Shown: one piece after another, positions 43,890-54,496 of the stretch | How the letters are laid out: every line of letters starts with the position of its first letter | Numbering within the stretch: position 1 is the first letter of the stretch | From: Rhizobium lentis | Lineage (GTDB): Bacteria > Pseudomonadota > Alphaproteobacteria > Rhizobiales > Rhizobiaceae | NCBI RefSeq assembly: GCF_014200175.1 | Contig: NZ_JACHBD010000006.1 | Coordinates: forward strand, 248,001 to 312,000 | Direction: 5' to 3' | Length of the DNA: 64,000 nucleotides | The notes under the pieces: model-generated | What the model was told of the DNA's origin: nothing | Seen by the model: the letters and a program-made list of their open reading frames with translations, nothing else | Database searches by the model: none | Position numbers and translations under genes: made by a program

Positions 43890-44192
43890 TGAAGCACTAT
43901 CATATCCGCCTGACCGATGAGGCGGAGCTGGATTTGGTGCGTATCTATGGCTTCGTTCGTAGGAAATCCGCGTCTGCTACCGTCGCCCGCGATTGAGTGG
44001 CCCGCATCAGGACCTTCATGGATGGGTCCGAGATGTAATCCCGAACGTGGCAGCCTCCGTGATCATGTTCGCCCAGGCTTGCGTATAGTCGGCTTTGAGC
44101 GCCGGGTAAGCGTAGCGTTCGTCGTCGAGCCTACCGAGGTCATTATCATCCGTATCCTCTACGCCGGCCAGCGGTTTGACGAGGAAAGCTAG
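43889..44192 (+). pseudogene. Broken ParE/RelE-family toxin
   Basis: Starts MKHYHIRLTDEAELDLVRIY and runs 35 codons to a TGA at 43994-43996. The same frame continues recognisably (VARIRTFMDG) to a TAA at 44036-44038. Then the +1 frame carries the rest of the toxin: PERGSLRDHVRPGLRIVGFE and VEPTEVIIIRILYAGQRFDE to the TAG at 44190-44192. So there is one nonsense mutation and one frameshift in a normal ~100-residue toxin. ParE toxins poison gyrase; this copy cannot be made whole. Confidence 0.85.
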
Positions 44193-44266
44193 CAGCTTCT
44201 GGACTAGTCAGAATCACGCGCTGCCCGCCTGTCAAATATGATCCGCCCTGCCGCTCGCTTCGTCGA

Positions 44267-45940
44267 CTACGCCGCAGCGACCTTGTCCCGGAGCGCTTCG
44301 TCCATGGCCGCCTGAAGCTGCTCTTGAGTGAACGGCTTCGTCATCCTGAGCATCGGGCCGAGCCCCTGGTCCTCGGTAAGCTCGACATAGCCGGAAGCGA
44401 GAATAACGGGCAGGTTGGGGAAAGCTCCACGAAGGTGGCGCGCGAGCTCGGCGCCGGTCATGCCCGGCATGGCGTGATCGGTAATGACAAGATCGCACTC
44501 CTGTCCGCCGGCGAAGAATTCCAGAGCCTGGGAAGCGGAAGCCGCTTCCCGCGGCAGGTGTCCAAGGTCCTCCAGCATCGCCACGGTTCCGGTCCTGACG
44601 AGCGCATCGTCGTCGACGACAAGAATGGCAAGCGATCGCGACACCGGCTTCACGGGTTCCGCGGCCGCCGGCACTAGCGCGGGCTGCGCCTTGGTGAAGC
44701 TCTCGGCGACGGGCAGCCAGAGGGAGACGGTGGTGCCCTTGCCTCTCGCGCTCGAAATCTGGATCGAGCCGCCCGATTGCGCTGCCAGGCCGTGCACCAT
44801 CGACAGGCCGAGACCGGTACCCTTGCCGATCCCCTTGGTGGTGAAAAATGGCTCGGCAGCACGCAGAACCGTCGCCTCGTCCATCCCCTCGCCATCGTCC
44901 GAGACCGATATCTTGATGTAATTCCCGCCCGCAAGGCCGGTCGGTCGTGCCTCTTCCGGCGCCGCGGCGACCGTCACCGCACCGCCGCTTTCGAGCGCAT
45001 CGCGCGCATTGACGAAGAGGTTGAGCAGCGCTAGCTCCAGCTGGTTGCTGTCCACCAGCAGCGGCTCCAGATCCGCCGGGATGCTCTTTCGAATCTCGAC
45101 GCGCGGACCGACCGCCTTGGCGAGCAGATCCTCGACATTTTCGAACAGCCGGAGGAAGTCGACCGCCTGCGGCTTCAGCTCCTGTCGGCGGGCGAAGGCG
45201 AGCAGGCGCTGGGTGAGCGCCGTGCCGCGCTCGGCGGCCTGGATTGCGTTCGTCACCAGGCGTTCGCTGCGCTCATCGGCCGGCAGCCGCTTCTTCAGCA
45301 GGCTGAGGCTGCCGAGCACCGCCATGAGAAGATTGTTGAAATCGTGCGCCACGCCGCCGGTCAAATGGCCGATCGTGTCGAGCTTCTGCGCTTCGAAAAG
45401 CTGTGCCAGCGCCTCTTCGCGCTCGCGCGTCCGCTGATCGATCCGGTGCTCGAGTTCTTCATTAAGCTGACGCAATTGCGCCGCCGATGTTTCGAGCTCG
45501 GCGGTGCGCTGGTGCACCCTCGCCTCCAGCTCGGCATTCAGGCGTTCGAGTTCCCGCGTCTTCCTGTAGAGATCGGCAAAGACCCTGACCTTGGCCCGCA
45601 GCACTTCGGGCACGATCGGGACGGAGACGTAGTCGACGGCGCCGACCGCATAGCCGCGCAGCCGGTCAGGCTCGGCCAGCATAACGGCGGAGACGAAGAT
45701 GATCGGCGTATTCTGATAGCGCGGATGCTGCCGGATCATGCTGACGAGCTCGAATCCGTCCTGTTCAGGCATGCAGACGTCCACGAGGATTACGGCGATT
45801 TCGGTGCGCAGCAGGTGCTCGAAGGCTTCGCGGGCCGACTGCGCCTTGATGAGGTTTTCCTCGAGCTCTTCGAGAATGACTTCGTAGCTCAGGAGCTTCG
45901 CTGGCTGGTCGTCGACGAGGAGGATGTTGACGGGGTTCAT
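44267..45940 (-). CDS. Hybrid sensor kinase: receiver - coiled coil - HisKA - HATPase - receiver
   Basis: 557 residues from ATG 45940. N-terminal receiver: NILLVDDQPAKLLSYEVILE, Asp in VILVDVCMPEQDGFEL; Lys position is Ser-Val-Pro (DYVSVPI), so the conserved Lys is missing. Coiled coil 135-215. Kinase His in IGHLTGGVAHDFNNLL, a form used by FleS/NtrB-like soluble kinases; ATP lid EPFFTTKGIGKGTGLGL. C-terminal receiver has ILVVDDDALVRTG and Asp in LVITDHAMPGMTG, Lys in LRMTKPF. Begins 11 nt after the giant kinase, so they are co-transcribed, and it may receive phosphate from that kinase at its N-terminal receiver. Confidence 0.9.
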   Translation of the reverse strand: MNPVNILLVDDQPAKLLSYEVILEELEENLIKAQSAREAFEHLLRTEIAVILVDVCMPEQDGFELVSMIRQHPRYQNTPIIFVSAVMLAEPDRLRGYAVGAVDYVSVPIVPEVLRAKVRVFADLYRKTRELERLNAELEARVHQRTAELETSAAQLRQLNEELEHRIDQRTREREEALAQLFEAQKLDTIGHLTGGVAHDFNNLLMAVLGSLSLLKKRLPADERSERLVTNAIQAAERGTALTQRLLAFARRQELKPQAVDFLRLFENVEDLLAKAVGPRVEIRKSIPADLEPLLVDSNQLELALLNLFVNARDALESGGAVTVAAAPEEARPTGLAGGNYIKISVSDDGEGMDEATVLRAAEPFFTTKGIGKGTGLGLSMVHGLAAQSGGSIQISSARGKGTTVSLWLPVAESFTKAQPALVPAAAEPVKPVSRSLAILVVDDDALVRTGTVAMLEDLGHLPREAASASQALEFFAGGQECDLVITDHAMPGMTGAELARHLRGAFPNLPVILASGYVELTEDQGLGPMLRMTKPFTQEQLQAAMDEALRDKVAAA

Positions 45941-45951
45941 GGGCCGGATCC

Positions 45952-48900
45952 TCAGCGGTGCAACCACATGCGCAGAGCCGACAGGAGTTGCTCGGTGTTG
46001 ACGGGCTTCGCCAGGTAATCCGACGCACCCGCCTCCAGGCATTTCTCCCTGTCACCCTTCATCGCCTTCGCCGTCAGCGCCAGGATCGGCAGACGCCGGA
46101 AGCGGGGCTCCGAGCGGATGACCTGCATCGTCTCATAGCCGTCCATCCCGGGCATCATGATGTCCATCAGCACGATCGCAACCGAGGGTTCATTGTTGAT
46201 GATGTCAATGGCTTCGCTGCCGGTCGTCGCCGTCAGCACCCTCATGCCGCGGCGCTCCAGCACGCTGCTGAGTGCGAAGATGTTGCGGGCATCATCGTCG
46301 ACAAGCAACACGGTCTCGCCGACAAGATCCTCGTCCGAGCTGTGCAGTTCCTGCAATGTCGCCTGCTTTGCCGCCGGGAGATCGGCGACCACCCTGTGCA
46401 GGAACAGTGCCGTCTCGTCGAGAAGCCGCTCGGGGGACTCCACACCCTTGACGACGACGCTGCGGGCCATGCTGTGGAGCGTCGCATCCTCCTCCGCAGA
46501 GAGCTCCCTGCCGGTGAAGACGACCACCGGCACCTCGCCGATCTCGGCATCGTCTCGTATCTGCTCCAGCACGTCGAAGCCCGACATATCGGGAAGAGAA
46601 AGATCGAGCACGACGCAGTCGGCGGAATTGCTCCGCAAAGCGGCAAGCGCCTCGGATCCCGAGCCGACGCTGGTGATGTCGATATCGTCATGTCCGAGAA
46701 GCGCAGTGACGCTCAAGCGCTCCGCCTCGTCGTCCTCCACGAGCAGCAACTGCTTGCGGCGCGGCTCGGCATAGGCCTTCAGACGCGACAGCGCCTTGCC
46801 CAAACCCTCCGCCGTCGTCGGCTTGCTCATGAAGGCGAAAGCGCCGCGCGTAAGCCCATGCTGCCGATCCTCGTCCAGACTGATGATCTGCACCGGGATA
46901 TGCCGCGTCTGCGGGTTCTGCTTGAGCTGGCTTAGCACCGTCCAACCGAGCATATCGGGCAGGAAGATATCGAGCGAAATCGCCGATGGCTTGTAATCCT
47001 GCGCCAGCGTCAGCGCGTCGCTGCCGCGCATCGCCACCAGCACCTTGAAACCATTGTCGCGGGCGAGATCGACCAGGACGCGGGCGTAATGCGCATCGTC
47101 CTCGACGACCAGCAGCACCGAGTCGCCCGTCGCGATCCGGTGTCGATCGTCTGCGACGTGCTCGGCGGGCTTTTCAGCACGGCGGCTTGCCGCCGCCTCG
47201 GCGAATTCGACGACATTCGCCGGCGGAACCGGCCTGGGCGCAACCGCCCCGGCGCCAACATAGGTCAGCGGCAGATAGAGGACGAAGGTACTGCCGACGC
47301 CGGGCGTGCTGCGCAGCTGGATCTCGCCGCCGAGCAGGTTTGCCAGTTCGCGGCTGATCGCCAGCCCGAGGCCGGTGCCGCCATATTTGCGGCTCGTCGA
47401 GGCGTCCGCCTGCTGGAATGCCTCGAAGATGATACGCTGTTTTTCCGGCGGGATACCTATGCCGGTATCGACGACTTCAAAGGCGATCACCGACGGCGCG
47501 TGCCGGAGCGAGGGGTGATCCGACGACCAGCCGCTCGTCGCCGATGCGACGCGAAGTGTCACGCCGCCCTGCGCGGTGAACTTGAAGGCGTTCGACAGCA
47601 GGTTCTTGAGGATCTGCTGGAGCCTCTTTGAGTCGGTGATAATGCTCTTTGTGACGTCGGTGCCGACCTCGACCGCGAAGGACAGGTTCCGCGTTTCCGC
47701 TTCGTGCCGGAACGGTCGCGCCATCACTTCGAGCAGATTGTTGACGAAGATCTCCTCGGCGTCGACCGAGACCGTACCGGACTCGATCTTGGAGAGATCG
47801 AGAATATCGCTGATGAGATTGAGCAGATCAGTGCCGGCGCCGTGGATCGTCTTTGCGAACTCGACCTGCTTGCCCGACAGGTTGCCGTCGGGGTTTTCTC
47901 CGAGCTGCTGGCCGAGGATGAGAATGGAGTTCAGCGGCGTGCGCAGCTCATGCGACATGTTGGCGAGGAATTCGGATTTGTATTTCGAGGTCAGCGCCAG
48001 TTCGGTCGCCTTTTCCTCCAGCGCCCGCCGCGCCTGCTCGATCTCCTGGTTCTTCGCCTCGACCTCGACGTTGCGTTCCTCGAGCTGCTGCGCCTTCTGC
48101 CCGAGCTGCTCGTTGGTCTGCTGCAGTTCGCGCTGCTGGGTCTGCAGCTCGGCGGCGAGCTGCTGGGACTGCTTCAGCAGGCCTTCGGTCTGCATGGTCG
48201 CTTCGATCGAGTTGAGAACGATGCCGATCGATGTCGTCAACTGGTCGAGGAAAGAGAGCTGCAGCTCGGTGAATTCGCCTGCGGAGGCGAGCTCGATAAC
48301 CGCCTTCACCTGCCCCTCGAAATGCACCGGCAGCACGATCGCGCTTCTCGGCAGAGTGGTGAACACGCCGGAGCTGATCGGTACGACGTTATCGGGCAGA
48401 TCGGTGACGAGGATGCGGCGGGCATCGCTCGCGCATTGGCCGACGAGGCCCTGGCCGAAGTCGAGCCGCGGCGGATGCGCCGCCTCGCCGCCTTGCGCAT
48501 AGACCGACAGCAGCGACAGGAACGGTTGGCTCTCGTCGGCATCCACTTGGTAGATGACGCCCTGATGGGCGCCGACCAGCGGCGCGAGCTCCGACAGCAG
48601 CATCTTGCCAACCAGCGTCAGGTCACGCTGCCCCTGCAGCATGTTGGTAAAGCGCGCTAGGTTCGTCTTCAGCCAGTCCTGCTCGGTGTTGCGCTCGGTG
48701 GTGAGCCGCAAATTGTCAATCATCGTGTTGATATTGTCCTTGAGCTCGGCCACTTCGCCCCGCGCATCGACCTTGATCGAGCGCGTCAGGTCGCCCTTGG
48801 TGACGGCGGTCGCCACTTCGGCGATGGCGCGCACCTGCGTCGTGAGGTTCGCGGCGAGCAAGTTGACGTTGCCCGTCAGATCCTTCCAGGTGCCGGCCGT

Positions 48901-51900
48901 GCCCGGCACGTTGGCCTGGCCGCCGAGGCGGCCCTCGACGCCCACCTCGCGCGCCACCGTGGTCACCTGATCGGCGAAGGTGGCAAGCGTGTTGGTCATG
49001 TTGTTGATGGTTTCGGCAAGTGCGGCCACTTCGCCCTTGGAGGCGACAGTGAGGTTCTGCTTCAAGTCGCCATTCGCGACCGCCGTCACCACCTTGACGA
49101 TGCCGCGCACCTGCTCGGTGAGGTTGGCGGCCATGACGTTGACGGTGTCGGTCAGATCCTTCCAGGTACCGGCGACGCCCGGCACCTGAGCCTGGCCGCC
49201 GAGCTTGCCCTCAGTGCCGACCTCGCGGGCGACGCGCGTCACTTCGCCGGCAAAGGCGTTGAGTTGGTCGACCATCGTGTTGATGGTGTTCTTCAGCTCG
49301 AGGATTTCCCCCTTTACGTCGACGGTGATTTTGCGGGAGAGGTCACCGCGCGCCACGGCGGTCGTCACCTCGGCGATGTTTCGAACCTGGGTCGTAAGAT
49401 TGGCGGCGAGCAGGTTAACGTTGTCGGTCAGGTCCTTCCAGGTGCCGGCGACGCCGGGAACGACGGCTTGACCGCCAAGGCGACCATCGGTGCCGACTTC
49501 GCGCGCCACGCGCGTCACTTCGCCGGCGAAGGAACGAAGCTGGTCAACCATGGTATTCAGCGTGTCCTTCAGGAGCAGGATTTCGCCGCGCACGTCGACG
49601 GTGATCTTGCGCGACAAGTCGCCATTGGCGATCGCGGTCGCCACCTCTGCGATGTTGCGCACCTGTGCCGTCAGGTTGCCGGCCATCGAGTTGACGCTGT
49701 CGGTCAAATCTTTCCAGGTGCCGGCCACACCGGAGACCTGCGCCTGACCGCCCAGCTTGCCTTCGGTGCCGACTTCGCGGGCCACACGGGTGACTTCACC
49801 GGCGAAGGCGTTGAGCTGATCGACCATGGTGTTGATGGTGTTTTTCAGCTCCAGGATTTCCCCCTTCACGTCGACGGTGATCTTGCGCGACAGGTCGCCG
49901 CGCGCCACGGCGGTCGTCACTTCGGCGATGTTGCGCACCTGGCCGGTCAGGTTGGAGGCCATGGAATTGACGTTTTCGGTCAGGTCCTTCCACGTGCCGG
50001 CGACGCCCGGCACCTGCGCTTGGCCGCCGAGCTTGCCTTCGGTGCCGACTTCGCGGGCGACGCGCGTCACTTCCGAGGCGAAGCGGTTCAGCTGATCCAC
50101 CATGGTGTTCAGCGTTTCCTTGAGCTCGAGGATTTCGCCCGAGACCGACACCGTGATCTTCTTCGACAGGTCGCCATTGGCGATGGCGGTCGAGACTTCG
50201 GCGATGTTGCGCACCTGCGCCGTCAGATTGCCCGCCATCGAGTTGACGCTGTCGGTCAGATCCTTCCAGGTGCCGGCGACGCCGAGCACATTCGCCTGGC
50301 CGCCGAGCCGCCCCTCGGTGCCGACCTCGCGGGCGACGCGCGTAACCTCGCCGGCAAAGCCGTTCAGCTGATCGACCATGGTATTGATGGTCTCCTTCAG
50401 CTCCAGGATTTCGCCCGAAACCGGGACGGTGATCTTCTTCGACAGGTCGCCCTGGGCGACCGCGGTCGCGACTTCGGCAATGTTACGAACCTGGCCGGTG
50501 AGGTTGGAGGCCATGGAATTGACGCTGTCGGTGAGGTCCTTCCAAGTGCCGGCGACACCGCGCACATTGGCCTGGCCGCCGAGCCGGCCTTCCGTGCCGA
50601 CTTCACGGGCGACGCGCGTCACTTCGCCGGCAAAACCGTTCAACTGGTCGACCATCGTGTTGATGGTTTCCTTCAGCTCCAGGATTTCGCCCGAAACCGG
50701 GACGGTGATCTTTTTCGACAGGTCGCCATTGGCAATCGCGGTCGAAACCTCGGCGATGTTGCGCACTTGCGCCGTCAGGTTACCGGCCATCGAGTTGACG
50801 TTTTCGGTCAGGTCCTTCCAGGTGCCGGCGACGCCGCGCACATTGGCTTGGCCGCCGAGCCGGCCTTCCGTGCCGACTTCGCGGGCAACGCGCGTCACTT
50901 CCGAGGCAAAGGCGTTCAGCTGGTCGACCATCGTATTGATGGTTTCCTTCAGCTCGAGGATTTCGCCGGAGACCGAAACGGTGATCTTCTTCGACAGGTC
51001 GCCGTTGGCGATGGCGGTCGAGACTTCGGCGATGTTGCGCACCTGCGCCGTCAGGTTCGAGGCCATCGAATTGACGTTGTCGGTCAGGTCCTTCCAGGTG
51101 CCGGCGACGCCCGGCACCTGGGCCTGACCGCCGAGCCGCCCCTCGGTACCGACCTCGCGGGCGACGCGCGTCACCTCACCGGCGAAGCCGTTGAGCTGAT
51201 CGACCATGGTGTTGATGGTTTCCTTGAGCTCCAGGATTTCGCCCGAGACGTCGACGGTGATCTTGCGCGACAGGTCGCCGCGCGCCACGGCCGTCGTCAC
51301 CTGGGCGATGTTGCGCACCTGGGCCGTCAGATTGCCGCACATGGCATTGACGCTATCGGTCAGATCCTTCCACGTTCCAGCGACGCCCGGCACCAGCGCC
51401 TGGCCGCCGAGCTTGCCTTCGGTGCCGACCTCGCGGGCCACACGCGTCACTTCCGAAGCGAAGGAGCGCAGCTGGTCGACCATGGTGTTGATCGCTTCCT
51501 TCAGCTGCAGGATTTCGCCGCGCACGTCGACGGTGATCTTCTTGGAAAGGTCGCCGTTGGCAACGGCGATCGTCACTTCGGCGATGTTGCGCACCTGCGC
51601 CGTCAGGTTCGACGCCATCGAGTTCACGCTTTCGGTCAAGTCCTTCCAGACGCCGGTCACCTCGGACACCTGGGCCTGGCCGCCGAGTTTTCCGTCGGTG
51701 CCGACCTCGCGGGCGACACGCGTCACCTCGGAGGTGAAAACGCTCAGCTGCTTGATCATTGTGTTGACGATATCGGCCGAGCGCAGGAATTCGCCCTTGA
51801 GCGGCCGGCCGTCGACGTCCAGCGGCACGGTCTGCAGCAGGTCACCCTTGGCGACCGCGGTGATCGTGCGCGTCACCGCCGTCGTCGGCCACAGGAGATC

Positions 51901-52251
51901 GTCGATCAGGCCGTTGATCGATCCTTCCATCTCGGACCAGGACCCATCGGAGAGGCCGAAGCGCACCCGTGTGCTGGTTCGCCCATCGCGGCCGACGACC
52001 TGACCGACATGTTCGAGCTGCTGGGCCATACGCTGGTTGGCGGCAATAATGTCATTGAGGGCATCCGCGATCTTGCCGGTGACGCCCGTGAGATCAGAGC
52101 GCATTCGCACGGAGAAATCACCGCGCCTGACCGCGACCAGAACCTCAAGGAGCGGGCTGGCATCATCGAACGCCATGGTTTTGTGGTCGTGCCCACTGAG
52201 GCTCTCTGCCGCGGCGTTGTCACGCGCGAATTCGCTGATTTGGTTGCTCAC
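45952..52251 (-). CDS. Giant poly-HAMP hybrid histidine kinase (2099 aa)
   Basis: GTG start, GGGGA ahead. Residues 30-200: two divergent HAMP units. Residues 201-1120: ten tandem 92-residue HAMP modules, each TWKDLTxxVNxMAxNLT, then [20 protein letters not shown] and [17 protein letters not shown]. An eleventh, diverged unit follows (1121-1185). GAF domain ~1205-1350, coiled coil to ~1420, HisKA with H1434 in [15 protein letters not shown], HATPase with [20 protein letters not shown], then three receivers (Asp in [39 protein letters not shown]). No membrane span, so cytosolic. Poly-HAMP kinases of this kind are known from fungal Nik1-type osmosensors and some bacteria. Length is far above the common ~1000-1200. 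Confidence 0.93.
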   Translation of the reverse strand: MSNQISEFARDNAAAESLSGHDHKTMAFDDASPLLEVLVAVRRGDFSVRMRSDLTGVTGKIADALNDIIAANQRMAQQLEHVGQVVGRDGRTSTRVRFGLSDGSWSEMEGSINGLIDDLLWPTTAVTRTITAVAKGDLLQTVPLDVDGRPLKGEFLRSADIVNTMIKQLSVFTSEVTRVAREVGTDGKLGGQAQVSEVTGVWKDLTESVNSMASNLTAQVRNIAEVTIAVANGDLSKKITVDVRGEILQLKEAINTMVDQLRSFASEVTRVAREVGTEGKLGGQALVPGVAGTWKDLTDSVNAMCGNLTAQVRNIAQVTTAVARGDLSRKITVDVSGEILELKETINTMVDQLNGFAGEVTRVAREVGTEGRLGGQAQVPGVAGTWKDLTDNVNSMASNLTAQVRNIAEVSTAIANGDLSKKITVSVSGEILELKETINTMVDQLNAFASEVTRVAREVGTEGRLGGQANVRGVAGTWKDLTENVNSMAGNLTAQVRNIAEVSTAIANGDLSKKITVPVSGEILELKETINTMVDQLNGFAGEVTRVAREVGTEGRLGGQANVRGVAGTWKDLTDSVNSMASNLTGQVRNIAEVATAVAQGDLSKKITVPVSGEILELKETINTMVDQLNGFAGEVTRVAREVGTEGRLGGQANVLGVAGTWKDLTDSVNSMAGNLTAQVRNIAEVSTAIANGDLSKKITVSVSGEILELKETLNTMVDQLNRFASEVTRVAREVGTEGKLGGQAQVPGVAGTWKDLTENVNSMASNLTGQVRNIAEVTTAVARGDLSRKITVDVKGEILELKNTINTMVDQLNAFAGEVTRVAREVGTEGKLGGQAQVSGVAGTWKDLTDSVNSMAGNLTAQVRNIAEVATAIANGDLSRKITVDVRGEILLLKDTLNTMVDQLRSFAGEVTRVAREVGTDGRLGGQAVVPGVAGTWKDLTDNVNLLAANLTTQVRNIAEVTTAVARGDLSRKITVDVKGEILELKNTINTMVDQLNAFAGEVTRVAREVGTEGKLGGQAQVPGVAGTWKDLTDTVNVMAANLTEQVRGIVKVVTAVANGDLKQNLTVASKGEVAALAETINNMTNTLATFADQVTTVAREVGVEGRLGGQANVPGTAGTWKDLTGNVNLLAANLTTQVRAIAEVATAVTKGDLTRSIKVDARGEVAELKDNINTMIDNLRLTTERNTEQDWLKTNLARFTNMLQGQRDLTLVGKMLLSELAPLVGAHQGVIYQVDADESQPFLSLLSVYAQGGEAAHPPRLDFGQGLVGQCASDARRILVTDLPDNVVPISSGVFTTLPRSAIVLPVHFEGQVKAVIELASAGEFTELQLSFLDQLTTSIGIVLNSIEATMQTEGLLKQSQQLAAELQTQQRELQQTNEQLGQKAQQLEERNVEVEAKNQEIEQARRALEEKATELALTSKYKSEFLANMSHELRTPLNSILILGQQLGENPDGNLSGKQVEFAKTIHGAGTDLLNLISDILDLSKIESGTVSVDAEEIFVNNLLEVMARPFRHEAETRNLSFAVEVGTDVTKSIITDSKRLQQILKNLLSNAFKFTAQGGVTLRVASATSGWSSDHPSLRHAPSVIAFEVVDTGIGIPPEKQRIIFEAFQQADASTSRKYGGTGLGLAISRELANLLGGEIQLRSTPGVGSTFVLYLPLTYVGAGAVAPRPVPPANVVEFAEAAASRRAEKPAEHVADDRHRIATGDSVLLVVEDDAHYARVLVDLARDNGFKVLVAMRGSDALTLAQDYKPSAISLDIFLPDMLGWTVLSQLKQNPQTRHIPVQIISLDEDRQHGLTRGAFAFMSKPTTAEGLGKALSRLKAYAEPRRKQLLLVEDDEAERLSVTALLGHDDIDITSVGSGSEALAALRSNSADCVVLDLSLPDMSGFDVLEQIRDDAEIGEVPVVVFTGRELSAEEDATLHSMARSVVVKGVESPERLLDETALFLHRVVADLPAAKQATLQELHSSDEDLVGETVLLVDDDARNIFALSSVLERRGMRVLTATTGSEAIDIINNEPSVAIVLMDIMMPGMDGYETMQVIRSEPRFRRLPILALTAKAMKGDREKCLEAGASDYLAKPVNTEQLLSALRMWLHR
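48892..51651 (-). repeat. Ten tandem 276-nt repeats encoding HAMP modules
   Basis: Each copy is exactly 92 codons with no length variation across ten units, ending at the boundary where the diverged eleventh unit starts (48891). Neighbouring copies are very similar at DNA level (recurring TGGAAGGACCTGAC, GTCGACCAG, GAGCTGGAGGAAA-like blocks), which points to recent expansion or gene conversion. Confidence 0.92.
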
Positions 52252-52415
52252 GAAAATCCCCTTCTTTGACGACTGGTAATTTAGTGCTCAACTTGGAAAA
52301 TGGTATGGGCCATCCCCGGTAGAGCTTATCATGGTTTGTCCTTCAAAATGAACTTAGTAGCTGCATAAACCTACGCCCTGTACGAAAGCCGGCTTTGCGG
52401 TTTTTTGCGCAGGCT

Positions 52416-52441
52416 GGAACCGTTCTCCGCCGGCCGTCGTT
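52416..52441 (+). promoter_or_regulatory. EcfG-type promoter for the 149-residue gene
   Basis: GGAAC (52416-52420), 17-nt spacer, CGTT (52438-52441), 24 nt before the ATG at 52466. Fits the EcfG consensus exactly. The rest of the 214-nt gap (52252-52465) holds the 12-nt palindrome AAAGCCGGCTTT at about 52385-52396 and nothing else recognised. Confidence 0.7.
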
Positions 52442-52465
52442 TCCGTCCTGACAATGGAGAGCGAC

Positions 52466-52915
52466 ATGTCGAACGTCTCGAGGACCGGCAAGGAAGAGAT
52501 CAACAACGCGACCAGCCCGACCACCTTTGGAAAATCGGTCGAAAGCCAGGCGCAGATCCAGGATGCGGCGGAAGCCTCGCGCGATGCCGGCGATGAAATG
52601 CTCAACATTTATCGGCTGGAACCGATTGCCGCCCCCGACGATCCGAGATGGGACAATGCCCCCGGCCATGGCATCGTTGTCGTCGCCGCCAGAACGCCTG
52701 GCGATGCCAGGATCGTCGCCGCAGCGCGCGAACTCGATTTCATGGAAGTGGATGCGGCGCCCGCCGAGGATGTGACGACGGCCAATGCCAGTGCCTTCCG
52801 CGATGACAAGCTCTATACTGTCATCGAGGTCGACCGGAACAGGCGCGATATCAAACGCGGCATCGTCGAGGGTACGGTCTCGGTCGACACGATCCGGTCG
52901 GTTGAACCGGATTAG
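52466..52915 (+). CDS. Protein of unknown function under an EcfG-type promoter (149 aa)
   Basis: ATG 52466 with GGAG at good spacing; an ATG four codons earlier is less likely. N-terminal ~45 residues polar and probably disordered (SNVSRTGKEEINNATSPTTF). A compact domain follows: IYRLEPIAAPDDPRWDNAPG, HGIVVVAARTPGDARIVAAA, YTVIEVDRNRRDIKRGIVEG. The VVVAARTPGDARIVAAAREL segment looks like a strand-helix unit that could bind a small ligand, but no family is recognised. Confidence 0.65.
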   Translation: MSNVSRTGKEEINNATSPTTFGKSVESQAQIQDAAEASRDAGDEMLNIYRLEPIAAPDDPRWDNAPGHGIVVVAARTPGDARIVAAARELDFMEVDAAPAEDVTTANASAFRDDKLYTVIEVDRNRRDIKRGIVEGTVSVDTIRSVEPD

Positions 52916-52941
52916 AGCCCGCCTCTTTCATTGGAGTTCTC

Positions 52942-53223
52942 ATGAATACCGCCAATCTGCAGCTCAAGGGCCTGATCATGGCGATGGCGTCCATATGCGA
53001 CGCGATCGTCGAGAAAGAACTGCTCACCCGCCAGGAACTCAATGCCGCGCTGTCGAAAGCCATGAAGGCCATCGAGGAAGACGACGATCATGAGCTGTCG
53101 GACGCCAACCGCGCTGCGATCCTGTTTCCTATCCGTGTCTTGCAGCTTGCCGAGCAGGCTGCCGGAAAAGGCGAGCAGCGGACTTTTTCGGACTATGCCA
53201 AGCTCGTGGGGAAGCTGAGCTGA
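52942..53223 (+). CDS. Small helical protein of unknown function (93 aa)
   Basis: Starts 26 nt after the previous gene with GGAG ahead of the ATG, so probably the same transcript. All-helical and soluble: QLKGLIMAMASICDAIVEKE, LTRQELNAALSKAMKAIEED, AILFPIRVLQLAEQAAGKGE. Not recognised. Confidence 0.6.
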   Translation: MNTANLQLKGLIMAMASICDAIVEKELLTRQELNAALSKAMKAIEEDDDHELSDANRAAILFPIRVLQLAEQAAGKGEQRTFSDYAKLVGKLS

Positions 53224-53434
53224 GCGTGTTCGAGGGATCACCCTTGACGCTGTCGACGTCGAGGCCGGCTGCGGCGCGGGGCCGGGCATAATCGTGGCAG
53301 CCTAACGGCGTCCGAGGAAAACTTCTCAGCACTTTCCCAGGCGATCCAGGCGTCTCTTGAAACCGTGGATATGTCCAGCGCCGCATGCAGGTTGATTTCG
53401 TCTGCGATCAGCCCGCCTCTTCGAAAATCCTTGT

Positions 53435-53455
53435 TGCAATTCGGTCGCAATTGCA
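53435..53455 (+). promoter_or_regulatory. Mur-responsive sequence 1 upstream of sitA
   Basis: TGCAATT (53435-53441), 7-nt centre, AATTGCA (53449-53455); perfect arms. Shares TGCAAWT-N3-GTCGCA with the second box. In R. leguminosarum the Fur-family regulator Mur binds two such elements before sitABCD in the presence of manganese. Confidence 0.7.
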
Positions 53456-53488
53456 GAATAGATAGATACGAGGCTCATCAGCAATGAT

Positions 53489-53509
53489 TGCAAATGCGTC
53501 GCATTTACA
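53489..53509 (+). promoter_or_regulatory. Mur-responsive sequence 2 upstream of sitA
   Basis: A 21-nt dyad starting TGCAAATGCG and ending CGCATTTACA around a central T; 9 of 10 arm positions pair. Its centre is 54 nt from that of box 1, about five helical turns, and 80 nt from the sitA ATG. Confidence 0.7.
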
Positions 53510-53578
53510 TCGGTGAACTTGTTATCGGCCGCCGCTGTGCGTGCCGAACGGTTGATGAGGCAAAAGAAGGGAATATTC

Positions 53579-54496
53579 ATGCTTAGTTGCCTAAGACGCA
53601 AAGTCATAACCGGGATGGTGGCCGTTGCCGCACTCGGCCTGATGGCCGGCGGTGCCGCCGCGCAGGAGAAATTCAAAGCGGTGACCACCTTCACCGTCAT
53701 TGCCGACATGGCAAAGAACGTTGCCGGCGATGCCGCGATCGTGGAATCGATCACCAAGCCCGGGGCCGAGATCCACGGCTATCAGCCGACTCCGGGTGAT
53801 ATCCAGCGGGCCCAGGGCGCCCAGATCCTCTTGTCGAACGGCCTCAATCTCGAGCTGTGGTTTCAGAAATTTTACCGGAACCTGAAAGATGTTCCCGACG
53901 TCGTGGTCTCCACAGGCGTTGAGCCGATGGGCATCAGCGAAGGCCCCTATAGCGGTAAACCCAATCCGCATGCCTGGATGTCGCCGAAGAACGCGATCAT
54001 TTATGTCGACAACATCCGCGATGCCTTCGTCAAATATGATCCTGAGAATGCAGAGGTCTATAAGGCCAATGCGGAGGCCTACAAGAAGGAGATCGAGGCG
54101 ACCATTGCGCCGATCCGCCAGAAGCTGGGTACCATCCCCGAGGACAAGCGCTGGCTTGTATCGAGCGAAGGGGCCTTCTCTTATCTCGCGCGCGACTTCG
54201 GCTTGAAGGAACTCTATCTGTGGCCGATCAATGCCGATCAGCAGGGCACGCCGCAACAAGTCCGCAAAGTCGTCGATGCCGTCAGGGCCAATAAGATCCC
54301 TGCCGTGTTCAGCGAGAGCACGGTGTCGGACAAGCCGGCCCGGCAGGTCGCCCGTGAAACCGGCGCCCATTATGGCGGCGTGCTCTATGTCGACTCCTTA
54401 AGCGAAGCCGACGGCCCCACGCCGACCTATATCGACCTGCTGCGCGTCACCTCCGACACCGTCGTCAAGGGCCTTGCCGAAGGCCTGTCGCAATGA
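53579..54496 (+). CDS. sitA: Manganese/iron ABC transporter substrate-binding protein
   Basis: 305 residues from ATG 53579, GAAGGGA ahead. Sec signal peptide [20 protein letters not shown]. Cluster-9 metal-binding lipoprotein-like fold: [20 protein letters not shown], first His in [17 protein letters not shown], second His in [15 protein letters not shown], Glu in [19 protein letters not shown] and Asp in [11 protein letters not shown]. Delivers Mn(II), possibly Fe(II), to SitBCD. The operon is preceded by two Mur boxes, so it should be repressed by manganese. Confidence 0.93.
   Translation: MLSCLRRKVITGMVAVAALGLMAGGAAAQEKFKAVTTFTVIADMAKNVAGDAAIVESITKPGAEIHGYQPTPGDIQRAQGAQILLSNGLNLELWFQKFYRNLKDVPDVVVSTGVEPMGISEGPYSGKPNPHAWMSPKNAIIYVDNIRDAFVKYDPENAEVYKANAEAYKKEIEATIAPIRQKLGTIPEDKRWLVSSEGAFSYLARDFGLKELYLWPINADQQGTPQQVRKVVDAVRANKIPAVFSESTVSDKPARQVARETGAHYGGVLYVDSLSEADGPTPTYIDLLRVTSDTVVKGLAEGLSQ

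Larger units (their letters stand above)
53224..53578. other. Upstream region of sitA
   Basis: 355 nt without a supported gene. The last 145 nt hold two 21-nt manganese-box dyads (see separate entries). The first ~200 nt show an open plus-strand stretch without a start or ribosome site and nothing recognisable. Confidence 0.5.

Noticed and set aside
48892..51651. CRISPR-like regular repetition
   Set aside because: Unit is 276 nt and wholly coding in frame; no spacers or short direct repeats, so these are HAMP modules.
49264..52269. 1001-codon open frame on the plus strand, antisense to the giant kinase
   Set aside because: It exists because the repeated HAMP codons leave the opposite frame free of stops; the product is a low-complexity repeat with no domain, while the minus-strand frame has clear kinase and receiver motifs.
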